From contig NZ_CP100461.1 in NCBI RefSeq assembly GCF_024228675.1, positions 1,178,001 through 1,242,000 on the forward strand: a stretch of DNA of 64,000 nt, read 5' to 3'. This stretch comes from Salinigranum marinum. Lineage in GTDB: Archaea; Halobacteriota; Halobacteria; Halobacteriales; Haloferacaceae. Of this stretch, positions 33,501-41,435 are shown piece after piece (the first letter of the stretch is position 1; every line of letters starts with the position of its first letter). The notes beneath the pieces are model-generated. The model was not told where the DNA came from and searched no databases. It saw only the letters and a program-made list of their open reading frames with translations. The position numbers and the translations under genes are program-made.

Positions 33501-35790
33501 TAGCGCACTCGTCGGTGACTCACGGGTCCGGAACGAGGAACTCGAGCGAAACGTCGTCACGGTCAGCGGCGTCGTCAGGAACGAAGCCGGCGACAGCCTA
33601 GAGGACATATTGGTCGTCACGTACCGCAAGGAGGCGGATGGAGGGTTCACGCAGTACGATTCGGCAGCGACCTACACCGACGAGTTCGGCAGATACGAGA
33701 CGGAGGTGCCCGTCCGAGATGGGGAGACGACGGTCGACCTGAAGGTCGGCTTCGCTGACCCCGACGGTGAGTACGCGAGAACGTACTGGCGGGACGCGCG
33801 GACGGTGTCGAACGCAGACGTCATCGACGACGCAGTCGCCGGCTGGACGCTCCCGAACGTGATGGCGACGATGCCCCGTCGCGACGACGTGGCTGTCACG
33901 TACTTCGGCATCGTCTACGACGAGAACAACGACGTGCTGGAGGACATCCGCGTGACGGTGTTCCGCGACGACGGCACCGGTAGCTACGGCGAGTGGACGA
34001 ACCTGCGGACCGACGAGAACGGCTACTGGGAAGGAGCAGTGTATCCGCCGCCGGGCGAACAGAACGTCTCAGTGAAAATTCGCTACCGCGACGACAGCGG
34101 CGACTACCTCGAAGAGTGGGAGTCCAACGAGAGCAGTAAGGCAACGGCCGACGTCGAGAGCGGCACCGTGGGAGAGTACATCGACCTCATCGGCACAGTG
34201 CTCGCACCAGCACCGAAAACACAGGTGTCGGGCGTCGTCCGCGCAGACACAGACGGCAACGAGGCACTCGACGGCATCCGAGTGACGGCCTTCCGTGACG
34301 ACGGGACAGGAGACTTCGACCCGTTCGCCACGCTGACGACGGACGAGTTCGGCTACTACGAGTTCCAAGTGCCGCCACCGCCGGGGTCGTCGACAGTGTC
34401 GACTCGACTCTATTTCCGCGACCCGACGGGCGAGTATTCGTCGATGTGGTATCGCGATGCGCGGCGCGCGGCGGGGGCGACACAGCTAAACAGCCCTGCC
34501 GGTGAGGGGAACTACTTCAACGACCAGTGGCTTCCCGAGGCGGGGATGCTCCTCGGCGTGTCGGTGCAGGCGCTGTCGACCTGTCAGAACCCAGCCGACG
34601 AGTCGAGTTGCACCTTCCCGAACGACGAGGACACGGTGACAGTCGGGCCAGGAGAAGAAGTGGCCGTCCACTACGAACTGTGGAACGGTGACGACGAGGT
34701 GTACACCGACTACGACGTCGACGACCCCGCGACGGGGACCACGATGTTCGGTGCGAACCACCGGGTCGCTACCCTCACGACGCGCACCACGACGACGACG
34801 CTGACGTCTCCACTCGTCGACGGAAGCTACGATTATCAGGCGAACGCCACGAGTATCTCCGAGAGCGGCAAGGTGAGTAACTCCTCGGCGTCGTACACGA
34901 TCGGGGTCCAGGGCTCGGTCGTCCAGCAGGCGAGAGCCGGTGACCGCTTCGACGCGTCGGTGTCGAACCCGGGGGCGGGAACGCCGGTGCTCGTCGACGG
35001 AGGCACGCAGGGCCTAGCGAATCTGTCGAACACGACGTTCCAGAGCGTGCTCCTGACGACCGACGGCGGAGATTTCAGCCTGAACCTCACCGGCAGCGAC
35101 GACGCACCGAGCGGGACGTCTTCGCTCCCGCTCGCGGCGGGCGGAACGTCGCTGGGGTACGTCACCGTCGACCACTCCGTGCCCGACGAGAACGTCGACG
35201 AGGTGGTCTTCCGGTTCCGCGTCTCACGGCTTCGACTCGCCACCGCGGGCGTCTCCCCGGGTGACGTCACGCTGTACCGCTACGTCGACGGCTCGCCGAC
35301 GGCGCTGTCGACGGCGCTCGTCAGGACCACGCCGACCGCGTCCGTCTTCGAGGCGACGTCGCCCGGACTCTCGGTGTTCGCGGTCGGCGCGGGCGAGTTG
35401 ACATCGACGCCGGCGGACAGTGACGGCGGCAGTGGGAGCGCCGACACCGACCGGGACAGCGACGACAGGGAGTCACCGACACCGACCCCGGTGCCGACGC
35501 CAGTGTCGTCCGATTCCGACGCGACGGTCACTCCGCAGGCGACGGAGACACCGGCGTCCGAGTCGACGACAGCGACCGGAGGTGTGTCGACCGCAGTCGA
35601 GACGTCCGAACCCGAGACGTCCGTTGCCGACTCCGAGGGGACGACAACGGTCGGTGCCGACGCCACGACGCCGACCGACGCCGAGCCGGCGACCACGTCG
35701 ACGACGTTCGACGGCTTCGGAGCGCTCACGCTGCTGCTGGCGCTGTTCGCCGTGCTGTCGGTCGTCCTGTCCAGGCGACGCCGACGGTAG
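30529..35790 (+). CDS. Large surface protein: beta-helix, eight Cna-B-like repeats, PGF-pre-PGF domain, C-terminal membrane anchor
   Basis: 1,753 residues. Signal-like segment at about 15-48 (LAVLLVLTVVLGSVGVYVAT). Right-handed beta-helix (about 55-430), opening with TIQAALDASDAGDTVEVRPG and closing with a DNWWG element. Eight tandem prealbumin-like (carboxypeptidase-regulatory/Cna-B) repeats of about 110 residues (463-1337), each starting like VSGTVTNESG and containing FRDDGTG. A sandwich region, a PGF-pre-PGF-like domain (about 1544-1624), a Ser/Thr/Pro stalk, and a final helix with RRRRR follow. The anchor reads DGFG, not PGF. The start may instead be the GTG at 30565. Probably an adhesin or polysaccharide-binding protein. 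Confidence 0.9.
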   Translation: MVDGGRTRRGATVNVSTTDGLQGGLAVLLVLTVVLGSVGVYVATVPASAATTRVVDAGGGTPYKTIQAALDASDAGDTVEVRPGVYREAITVTKEVTLVAPNGATLNGSTVQEQSLGAGTVGITVDPAVGSGLTIDGFTVERYTDGITVGASAMESSRNADESIITGGWTIRDVTARDNAEDGVDVGAVDGTPWTMTRVTAVGNGDVGIEVDGYPNPNAVGWTIRESNASDNGYYGVYTSSSMGRWRLLDSTTNDNGASGVQTTAEDSAWVIGNHTASGNADFGIHPIGNFQGDWTIHNATVTDNGDSGIGGGFGSSGDWTIRDSVVTGNYDWGLYVPNNPGDFRIENVTVRDNSWGGIAVTRAEGNWRIDDSRIENNGDYRGYFGVNAEFTLGSWAVNNTVITGNVNGGINAEEGRDGRPVGDATDNWWGQASGPLAGQCVGNVDCGSPLTAPPGTTASPAVVSGTVTNDSGVGLAGVEVAVYRDDGTGTFTAYETNTTDAAGQYRVDVDVPAGETTARFKVEFEDPSGVYLGEWYDDAAGESTADTLDVQSGFTAFADAELADNTATVYGRVRNESGDPIEGILVVPYREDAGGDLRQLPGVGTDATGQYTYEMDVPPGQSGARVKLLFADPDDVYASRYYDDAETLADGLEVYVPAGERRLVSGTLPREADVTAGFSGTVTDGSGAPLSDIDVAVFRDDGTGTFREWTTESTDSSGEFDVDVDPVDSDNALVRVKLRFTDPSGQYTEQWYDGASQSTATVVAGLVSAERADLNATLVDDAPPAPDVARVSGWVTNESGAPIEDAFVNVYIDDGTGAASLGAFTFTSASGQYAAEVDLPAGESSVDVKVEFTDTDDVYASRYYDDATRYSDATAVTVPGGETRFVSESLPVADDVTGGFSGTVTNESGDPLPGIEVTAFRDDGTGSFRAWTTESTDAQGRYDIDVEPANPSDNRVTVKLRFTDPTWEYAQEWNSSGYQDIRTMADATEISALVGDSRVRNEELERNVVTVSGVVRNEAGDSLEDILVVTYRKEADGGFTQYDSAATYTDEFGRYETEVPVRDGETTVDLKVGFADPDGEYARTYWRDARTVSNADVIDDAVAGWTLPNVMATMPRRDDVAVTYFGIVYDENNDVLEDIRVTVFRDDGTGSYGEWTNLRTDENGYWEGAVYPPPGEQNVSVKIRYRDDSGDYLEEWESNESSKATADVESGTVGEYIDLIGTVLAPAPKTQVSGVVRADTDGNEALDGIRVTAFRDDGTGDFDPFATLTTDEFGYYEFQVPPPPGSSTVSTRLYFRDPTGEYSSMWYRDARRAAGATQLNSPAGEGNYFNDQWLPEAGMLLGVSVQALSTCQNPADESSCTFPNDEDTVTVGPGEEVAVHYELWNGDDEVYTDYDVDDPATGTTMFGANHRVATLTTRTTTTTLTSPLVDGSYDYQANATSISESGKVSNSSASYTIGVQGSVVQQARAGDRFDASVSNPGAGTPVLVDGGTQGLANLSNTTFQSVLLTTDGGDFSLNLTGSDDAPSGTSSLPLAAGGTSLGYVTVDHSVPDENVDEVVFRFRVSRLRLATAGVSPGDVTLYRYVDGSPTALSTALVRTTPTASVFEATSPGLSVFAVGAGELTSTPADSDGGSGSADTDRDSDDRESPTPTPVPTPVSSDSDATVTPQATETPASESTTATGGVSTAVETSEPETSVADSEGTTTVGADATTPTDAEPATTSTTFDGFGALTLLLALFAVLSVVLSRRRRR
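31918..34540. repeat. Eight tandem ~330-bp repeats within the surface-protein gene
   Basis: Units begin near 31918, 32230, 32560, 32890, 33220, 33550, 33885 and 34219, a spacing of about 330 bases. Units 1, 3, 5, 7 and 8 carry the RDDGTG signature, unit 4 a DDGTG variant; units 2 and 4 share DDVYASRYYDDA, so the array probably grew partly by two-unit duplication. Confidence 0.75.
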
Positions 35791-35802
35791 TAGCGCGGGG
35801 TT

Positions 35803-36579
35803 TTATCTCCGGTACGCTGTCGCGAGGCCGTCGAGCGCCTCGTGGTGTCGGGTCGGATGCGGGGCGAGAAGCGGCGAGACGCTCACGTGGCCGTCGACGA
35901 CCGCCCGTCGGTCGGTCCCATCGGGGTCCGGGAGGTCGTCGTCGCGCATGCGCTCCCAGATCCGGTCGTGGAGCGTGAGTCGGTCGTCGCCGTCGGGCCG
36001 AGCGGTCATGTCGTACATCGTCGACGGCTCGGTGATGCGCATCTCGGGCTCGTCGACCGCGTCCAGCGGCGCGTTGACGTTCAGGTAGTCGGCACCCTCG
36101 AAGACGCCGGCCTCGAGGGCGTGGGCGGCGAGGTACGTGGCGGCGTCGGTCGCCGGCCGGAAGTCCTCGGTGTCGGTCGCCAACTCCTCCCAGGGTCGGT
36201 CACCGCCGGGGACGTACAGCGAGACGGCGATGGCGGGCACGTCGAAGAACGCGGCTTCCACGGCGGCCGAAACGGTGCCCGAACGACCGAGGACGTACGC
36301 GCCGAGGTTCGCACCCTTGTTACAGCCGGCGACGACCATGTCGACGTCGGGACAGAGCGACTCCAGCCCGACGACGGTGCAGTCCGCGGGCGTCCCGTGG
36401 ATCGCGTAGCCGAGTGCGTGCTCCTCGACGAGCACGTCGGCCGACATCTGTCGCCCCACCGCGCTCTTGTCCTCCGCGGGTGCCACGGCGGTCACGTCGG
36501 CGACCGACGACAGCGCGTCGTACAGCGCGCGAAAGCCCACGCTGTCGATGCCGTCGTCGTTCGTCAGGAGGATCTCCAT
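35803..36579 (-). CDS. surE: 5'/3'-nucleotidase SurE
   Basis: Metal-dependent survival protein. It opens EILLTNDDGIDSVGFRALYD with the DD metal ligands at residues 8-9, then AEDKSAVGRQMS, and GCNKGANLGAYVLGRSGTVS in place of the usual SGINxGxN stretch. 258 residues. It hydrolyses nucleoside monophosphates. Convergent with the surface-protein gene with a 12-base gap. Confidence 0.95.
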   Translation of the reverse strand: MEILLTNDDGIDSVGFRALYDALSSVADVTAVAPAEDKSAVGRQMSADVLVEEHALGYAIHGTPADCTVVGLESLCPDVDMVVAGCNKGANLGAYVLGRSGTVSAAVEAAFFDVPAIAVSLYVPGGDRPWEELATDTEDFRPATDAATYLAAHALEAGVFEGADYLNVNAPLDAVDEPEMRITEPSTMYDMTARPDGDDRLTLHDRIWERMRDDDLPDPDGTDRRAVVDGHVSVSPLLAPHPTRHHEALDGLATAYRR

Positions 36580-36639
36580 AGTCTACACATCGATGGTGTC
36601 TGCAAAAACGCTCCGCTTGCGCGACGGACGGAGCAGGCG

Positions 36640-37632
36640 TCAGGCGACGCCCTCGTAGAACTCCCGGGCGTCGACGCGGCGGTCGTCGGCCGCGGTCACC
36701 AGCGCCGCCGCGACGGCGGCAAACCCCTGTCCCTGCGGCGGGATGGCGCTGGCCACGCTGTCGAGCGACGCCCTCCCGCGCACGAACGCCGTTTCGGCGT
36801 CCCTAGCCAGCCTGGCGGCGGCGTACGGTGCTCCGCTTCGGCGCTTCCCGCGGGCCTGCGAGAGGAGACGGACGCCCTCGATCACCCCTCCCAACGCGTC
36901 GAACAGCCGATCGAGCACCTGCGCTTCGGTCTCGAGTTGCAGGCGCTTGTCGTCGTACTCGGCGCGCGAGAGCCGGTCGACGACGCCGACCGACTGCACG
37001 TACCGCCTCTGGGAGAGTTCGGAGACGACGGCGGTCGCCCGCTCCCGGCGGCTCGCGACCCGGTCGCTGATCGAGCCCACCGACTCGGCGTCGACGTACT
37101 CGACGGCGTCGACGAACTCCTCGAGGTCGATGTGCGCCTGGACGAGCAGTGACTGGGCGTCGATCGCGAGCCGGAGGAGCGTCTTGACCCGGCGGAGGCG
37201 CTGGATCGTCTGCTCCTGCTCGGCCGAGATACCCTGTCGGTTCGCCGCCTCGTAGGCCGCCTGCGCGTTGTACAGGTGTTCGATGGACGGCGTCGGGTCG
37301 AAGGAGGCGGTCGCGGCCGTGATCGCCGTCAGCGAGCCGCCGTCGCCCGCGTACGCGTCGACGGCGCGGTCGGTCTGGTCCCGGGCCCGGTCGAGCAGTG
37401 CCGGGACGTCCATTCGGCGCAACGCCGCGGCCGACGGCGTGCCGCCCGACGGCGTGGCCGCCGCCGTGGCGGTCGCCGTCCCTCCTTGCCTTCCCCCGGG
37501 AGCCTCAGACTCGTCCGTATCGCTGGCAGAACCGCTCGACTGGCCGGCCGACCCGGTCCCCCCACCGAGCGGGACGAGACCGGTACAGCCGGAGAGTCCG
37601 GCGACGGCGACGAGAAGGGCGCGCCGGTGCAT
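36640..37632 (-). CDS. Predicted lipoprotein, mostly helical, 330 aa
   Basis: The N-terminus MHRRALLVAVAGLSGC fits a lipobox with Cys at residue 16, followed by a Ser/Gly/Thr-rich tether to about residue 70. The rest is helical (VKTLLRLAIDAQSLLVQAHI; LETEAQVLDRLFDALGGVIE), suggesting helical bundles or coiled coils. No family recognised. It would be anchored outside the membrane. surE follows 60 bases downstream on the same strand. Confidence 0.8.
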   Translation of the reverse strand: MHRRALLVAVAGLSGCTGLVPLGGGTGSAGQSSGSASDTDESEAPGGRQGGTATATAAATPSGGTPSAAALRRMDVPALLDRARDQTDRAVDAYAGDGGSLTAITAATASFDPTPSIEHLYNAQAAYEAANRQGISAEQEQTIQRLRRVKTLLRLAIDAQSLLVQAHIDLEEFVDAVEYVDAESVGSISDRVASRRERATAVVSELSQRRYVQSVGVVDRLSRAEYDDKRLQLETEAQVLDRLFDALGGVIEGVRLLSQARGKRRSGAPYAAARLARDAETAFVRGRASLDSVASAIPPQGQGFAAVAAALVTAADDRRVDAREFYEGVA

Positions 37633-37734
37633 ACCCGCTCTGCCGTCCGGCGACGGTTAACGCTATCGCCGCTGATATCCATACTGATAACGAGCTGGCG
37701 GGTGCGGGGTCGGGTCGGCCGCGCTCGGGGACGG

Positions 37735-39165
37735 CTACCCGACGAAATCGACCACGGTCGTGTCGTCGACCACAAGGTTGTACGCCCCCTCGTCGTCGTT
37801 CCAGAGAACGAGCGCCTGCTCGAACGAGAGGACGCTCCCGTACGGGGCTCCCGCGAGCACCTCGTTCAGCGACGTCTCCCGCGTGAGGACCGCGAACACG
37901 CCGGTGGACTCGCTGCCGTCGCCGATCTTGAAGACGGGGTTCGTGTCGTCGTCGTCCGTCAGATCGTGGCTCAACTTGACCGCGAGGAGATCGACCCGCC
38001 GCGTGACGTGTCGGTCGGCGTCGGCCAGTTTCGCGTGCCGTGCGGGGTCCGCCCGGACGGCGAGTCGTCTGGTCCCGTCGGGTCGGAAAACGGCGTACGC
38101 GAACTGAACCGTCGGGTTGGTGAACGCGCCGGGGTCGTCGCCGGCCTCGTCGAGGCGCGACTGGAACGACGGCACCGCGAGGTCGGCCCGGACGTCGAAC
38201 GACCAGCCACGGTCCGAGGGCTCCGCGTCGGGCCAGAGGCGGAGCGTCGGTGCGTACACCGTCGCGCCCGTTCGCGAGACGACTTCGCGTTCGACCGTCC
38301 GGAGCGCCGTCGCCGTGTTGAGATCCGCGGGTTCGAGCGCGACGACCGCGCCGTCGGGCGCGAGCACGTCGAGCGACCGCTCGACCGCGGCCACGGGGTC
38401 GTCGAGTTCGCTCAACACGTTCGAGAAGACGACGAGGTCGAAGCCACCGCCCGAGACGCCCGAACCGGGGTCGTCGACGAGTCCCGGGAGATCGAGCGCT
38501 TCGATCGTCGTTCGGTGGATCGTCGGGTGGAAGTTCCGCCCGGTCTCGCCGAGCAGGCGTTCGAGGACGTCGGCCGCGGCGCTCGGTTCGACGGCGTGGT
38601 AGTCGACCAGCGCCTCGCGTGGGAAGAAATCATGCAGGCCGAGCGCCGGGCCGCCGGTGCCCGCGCCGACGTCGAGGACGCGGAGCGGCGTCTTGACGAG
38701 GCCGCGCTCGGCCAGCGTGTCGAGGACGTACCCCACGGTGGCGTAGTAGTCGGGCAGGTGGTAGAGCCCGTAGCCGAGCGCGACGCGGTCGTCGTACGCG
38801 ACGGACTGGCGGCGGTAGTACCGCTCTTTCAGTCGGCGGATCGTCTCGCGCAGGCGATCGCCGGACTCACCTCGGTGCCAGTCGATCCCCTCGCGCTCGA
38901 CGAGGAACTCCTCGAACGCGTGGGCGTACCGCTCCGGAAACGCCGTCGGGGCCCACCCGGGTTCGACGACGCATTCGGGAGCCGGGACGAACGTGCCGTC
39001 GTCGCGCTCGACGAGACCCAGGTCGACCGCCTCCTCGCGGAGCACCTGCCGCACGACCGCGGGGTGGGGGCTCCCGTCGACGTACTCGTAGATCTCGTCT
39101 GGATCGATCGGTCGGACCTCGCGCAGGTACTTCGCGTTGGCGCGGATCCCCTCGCGGTCGGTCAT
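37735..39165 (-). CDS. Class I SAM-dependent methyltransferase (Rsm22-like), 476 aa
   Basis: The SAM motif I LRVLDVGAGTGGPALGLHDF lies near residues 160-180, with FDLVVFSNVLSELDDP as the motif IV region and DVLAPDGAVVALEPADLNTA after it. The N-terminal 150 residues and C-terminal 150 residues are family-specific. Length and layout resemble Rsm22-type methyltransferases, but the cysteines of their Fe-S site are not evident, so the call stays general. The start overlaps the tyrA stop by 4 bases (ATGA). Confidence 0.8.
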   Translation of the reverse strand: MTDREGIRANAKYLREVRPIDPDEIYEYVDGSPHPAVVRQVLREEAVDLGLVERDDGTFVPAPECVVEPGWAPTAFPERYAHAFEEFLVEREGIDWHRGESGDRLRETIRRLKERYYRRQSVAYDDRVALGYGLYHLPDYYATVGYVLDTLAERGLVKTPLRVLDVGAGTGGPALGLHDFFPREALVDYHAVEPSAAADVLERLLGETGRNFHPTIHRTTIEALDLPGLVDDPGSGVSGGGFDLVVFSNVLSELDDPVAAVERSLDVLAPDGAVVALEPADLNTATALRTVEREVVSRTGATVYAPTLRLWPDAEPSDRGWSFDVRADLAVPSFQSRLDEAGDDPGAFTNPTVQFAYAVFRPDGTRRLAVRADPARHAKLADADRHVTRRVDLLAVKLSHDLTDDDDTNPVFKIGDGSESTGVFAVLTRETSLNEVLAGAPYGSVLSFEQALVLWNDDEGAYNLVVDDTTVVDFVG

Positions 39166-40010
39166 CGGCGGTCCTCGTGGGCGCGGTCGTCGGCATCGTC
39201 GGTGCCTTCGCTGTCGTCGGCATCGTCGGTGCCTTCGCCGGACTCGACGGCGTCGCGGTTCCCGACGGCTCCGCTCGCCTCCCGATAGAGCGCGTCGAAC
39301 GTCTCGTCGTCGGCGGCCGCCAGGCGGGCGGCGGCGTCGGCGACCCGCTCGGCCCCGTCGAACGTCGCCTGGATCTCGCGGTAGACCCGCGGGGTCCCGC
39401 CCGTGACCGTCTCGACGAGCTCGGCGAGCGCGCCGGAGACCGGGGTGTGGAACTCCGGTCGTACCTCGCGGGCGGCCAGGGCGTACGCGATGACGGCGGC
39501 GTGAGCGCTCGACTGGACCGTCTCCATCGCCCGGTCGTGCTCCGCGGCGGTCGTCTCGAAGAGGGTGTTGCCCGCCGCTTCGAGCGCGGCGCGGAGTCGG
39601 TCGGTCGCCGGCCCGGGTTCGTCGGCGGTGACCGCGACGTTGCCGGGCGCGTTCGCGGGCGCGAACAGGGGGTGGAAGCTGACCCGCTCTCGATCGGGGA
39701 CGTGGGCACGCATCGCCGCCAGGGGCGGTGCCATCACGCCCGTGACGTCGACGGTCGCCTCCCGGACCCGGTCGGCCTGCGCGGCGACGCTCGCGTCGAT
39801 GGCCGAGATGGGAACCGCCAGACAGATCACGTCGAACCGCTCGGTCCCGTCGACGGGGACGGTCCGGGCGTCGAGTGCGGCGGCGGCGTTCGCGGCGGTG
39901 GCGGCGTCCGTGTCGGCGAACGCGACGTCGATCTCGCCGGGTGCGGCGCGCTCGACGGTGTCGGCGAACCACCGCCCCATCGACCCCGCGCCCACGACGA
40001 GCAACTGCAT
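39162..40010 (-). CDS. tyrA: Prephenate dehydrogenase
   Basis: NAD-dependent oxidative decarboxylation of prephenate in tyrosine synthesis. N-terminal Rossmann GAGSMGRW (residues 7-14), ICLAVPISAID, and the catalytic-domain motif RVSFHPLFAPANAP, with ETVQSSAHAAVIAYAL later. 282 residues. The C-terminus ends with a duplicated EGTDDADD acidic tail encoded by a 27-bp tandem repeat. Operon with the methyltransferase. Confidence 0.9.
   Translation of the reverse strand: MQLLVVGAGSMGRWFADTVERAAPGEIDVAFADTDAATAANAAAALDARTVPVDGTERFDVICLAVPISAIDASVAAQADRVREATVDVTGVMAPPLAAMRAHVPDRERVSFHPLFAPANAPGNVAVTADEPGPATDRLRAALEAAGNTLFETTAAEHDRAMETVQSSAHAAVIAYALAAREVRPEFHTPVSGALAELVETVTGGTPRVYREIQATFDGAERVADAAARLAAADDETFDALYREASGAVGNRDAVESGEGTDDADDSEGTDDADDRAHEDRR
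39186..39238. repeat. 27-bp tandem duplication in the tyrA tail
   Basis: Two near-perfect 27-base units (each opening GTCGTCGGCATCGTCGGTGC) encode the two EGTDDADD blocks of the TyrA C-terminus. Period divisible by three, so the frame is kept. Confidence 0.85.
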
Positions 40011-40110
40011 CGCGCACCTGTAGCCCGGGACGTCGCAAAAGGCTTCGGAAGCGGTACGGGCTGACCGCCGCCGGCCGAGCGAGCGAACCCCACGAGACGA
40101 GAGCGGGCGG

Positions 40111-40629
40111 TCAGTCCACCGGAGTGAGCCGAACCCGCGACCACGGGACCGGTTCCTCGTCGTGTCCGTCGACGGTGCCGTCGAGCGACACCGTGTCGGG
40201 ATCGACCGGTGCGCCGAACCGGACGACGAACAACGGGGCCGCCGCCTCGATCGTCCGTCCGTGGCCCTCCATGTCGACCGCGCGGGCGCGGACGGTCCCG
40301 GTCCCCTCGTCGAACGCTTCGAAATGTGAGGTCAGTAGTTCGGGGTCGACGTCGGTGACGGGGACGCCCGCCCGGAGGGTGAGCTCGAACCGTCTGATAC
40401 CCGCCGGCGGGGCCTGCACCACGACAGCGATCGCATCGGTGTCGCCGTCGCCCCCATCTCCTCGGTCGCTGGCGGCCCCGCCGCGGTCTTCACTCGCGCT
40501 CCCGGATTGACCGTCCCCGTCCGCGCGCGCACGCCGCGAACCACCGTCGTCCGTCGTCCCCGTCGCGGCCGCCCCGTCGGTCGGTTCACGGAACAGTCGG
40601 AGGAGCCGACTCAGGACCCCCTCGGTCAT
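40111..40629 (-). CDS. Hypothetical protein, 172 aa
   Basis: Begins MTEGVLSRLLRLFREPTDG at 40629, then about 45 residues of acidic, Gly/Ser/Asp-rich linker. A strand-rich domain (AIAVVVQAPPAGIRRFELTL; VDMEGHGRTIEAAAPLFVVR) follows, which could be an immunoglobulin-like or cohesin-like sandwich. No known motif. Tail-to-tail with nothing; tyrA lies 100 bases downstream on the same strand. Confidence 0.65.
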   Translation of the reverse strand: MTEGVLSRLLRLFREPTDGAAATGTTDDGGSRRARADGDGQSGSASEDRGGAASDRGDGGDGDTDAIAVVVQAPPAGIRRFELTLRAGVPVTDVDPELLTSHFEAFDEGTGTVRARAVDMEGHGRTIEAAAPLFVVRFGAPVDPDTVSLDGTVDGHDEEPVPWSRVRLTPVD

Positions 40630-40949
40630 GGGTGCGCGGACGGTCGGCGGGCGTCGGCGCTCGCGGCCGTCTCGGTGCGTGGACGGGGACGGACCCGGGA
40701 CTCGTCGGGGTCGTGGCGACGCGGATGACACTGTCGCGACATAGCCGTCTCGAAGCGTTCGACGGACAAGACGGTGCCGGCCGACGGAGCCGGATCCCGA
40801 CCGGACCGACCGTTTCGTCTCCAGGTTCTAACAGTATACTCTCGTTGAAACGACTCGAAGAATCCGTCTGACATTCGTCACACTCTAATAATCTAATTTG
40901 ATATTTGAAACTAATATGTTATACACAGAGCCAAATTCTGTTTCGAATA
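40630..40949. other. 320-base gene-free stretch ending in an AT-rich control region
   Basis: The first 200 bases hold only Arg-rich shadow frames. From about 40826 the sequence becomes strikingly AT-rich for this genome (for example TCTAATAATCTAATTTGAT and CTAATATGTTATACACAG), directly before the gene at 40950. A minus-facing TATA-like AGTATACT is at about 40831-40838. It probably holds divergent promoters for 40629 and 40950. Confidence 0.6.
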
Positions 40950-41435
40950 ATGAGATTTCCGCGAGTTTCGGGATCGACACTCGACGGGAGACATATATCA
41001 CTTCCCGGGGGTTTCGACGGTGACCCGACGCTGCTCGTCGTCTCGTTCCAGTGGCAGCAACGCTCCCTCGTCGACCCCTGGTGTTCGGTCGCCGACCGAC
41101 TCGCGGAGCGGTACGACGAGTTCGAGTACTACGAACTGCTCGTCGTCGACTGGCGGAGCCGGATGCTCGTCGGGCGGACCCGGCGCGCGGATCTCCTCTC
41201 GGGGGATCAGCACGAACGGATGCTCGTCCTACGCGTGAACAAACGCCAGTTCCGCCAGTCGCTGGGGCTGCTCGGCGAGGAGACGATCTACGCGCTCTTG
41301 ATCGACGAGGACCACGTCGTTCGCCAGGCGGCAGGATTCCCGTCGTCGTCGACGATCGAGGGGCTCCTGTCGCTGCTCGACGACTGGGACGCGGCCCGGC
41401 CGACGACGAGTCAGAGCTCGAACTCGACCGGGTAG
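40950..41435 (+). CDS. ATP10-like/thioredoxin-fold protein, 161 aa
   Basis: The pattern LLVVSFQWQQRSLVDPW, then EYYELLVVDW, VLRVNKRQFRQSLGL and IYALLIDEDHVVRQAAGF matches the layout of ATP10-like/redoxin-fold proteins seen in bacteria, which resemble the mitochondrial ATP10 assembly factor. The typical peroxiredoxin CxxC or catalytic Cys is absent; one Cys follows the VDPW element. The ATG at 40950 is preferred to a TTG at 40905. Its end overlaps the convergent M24 peptidase gene by 25 bases. Function unproven. Confidence 0.7.
   Translation: MRFPRVSGSTLDGRHISLPGGFDGDPTLLVVSFQWQQRSLVDPWCSVADRLAERYDEFEYYELLVVDWRSRMLVGRTRRADLLSGDQHERMLVLRVNKRQFRQSLGLLGEETIYALLIDEDHVVRQAAGFPSSSTIEGLLSLLDDWDAARPTTSQSSNSTG

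Noticed and set aside
40626-40874. 82-codon minus frame ending in a 4-base overlap with the gene at 40629
   Set aside because: The overlap is suggestive, but the translation is Arg/Pro/Ser-rich without acidic bias; it looks like a shadow.
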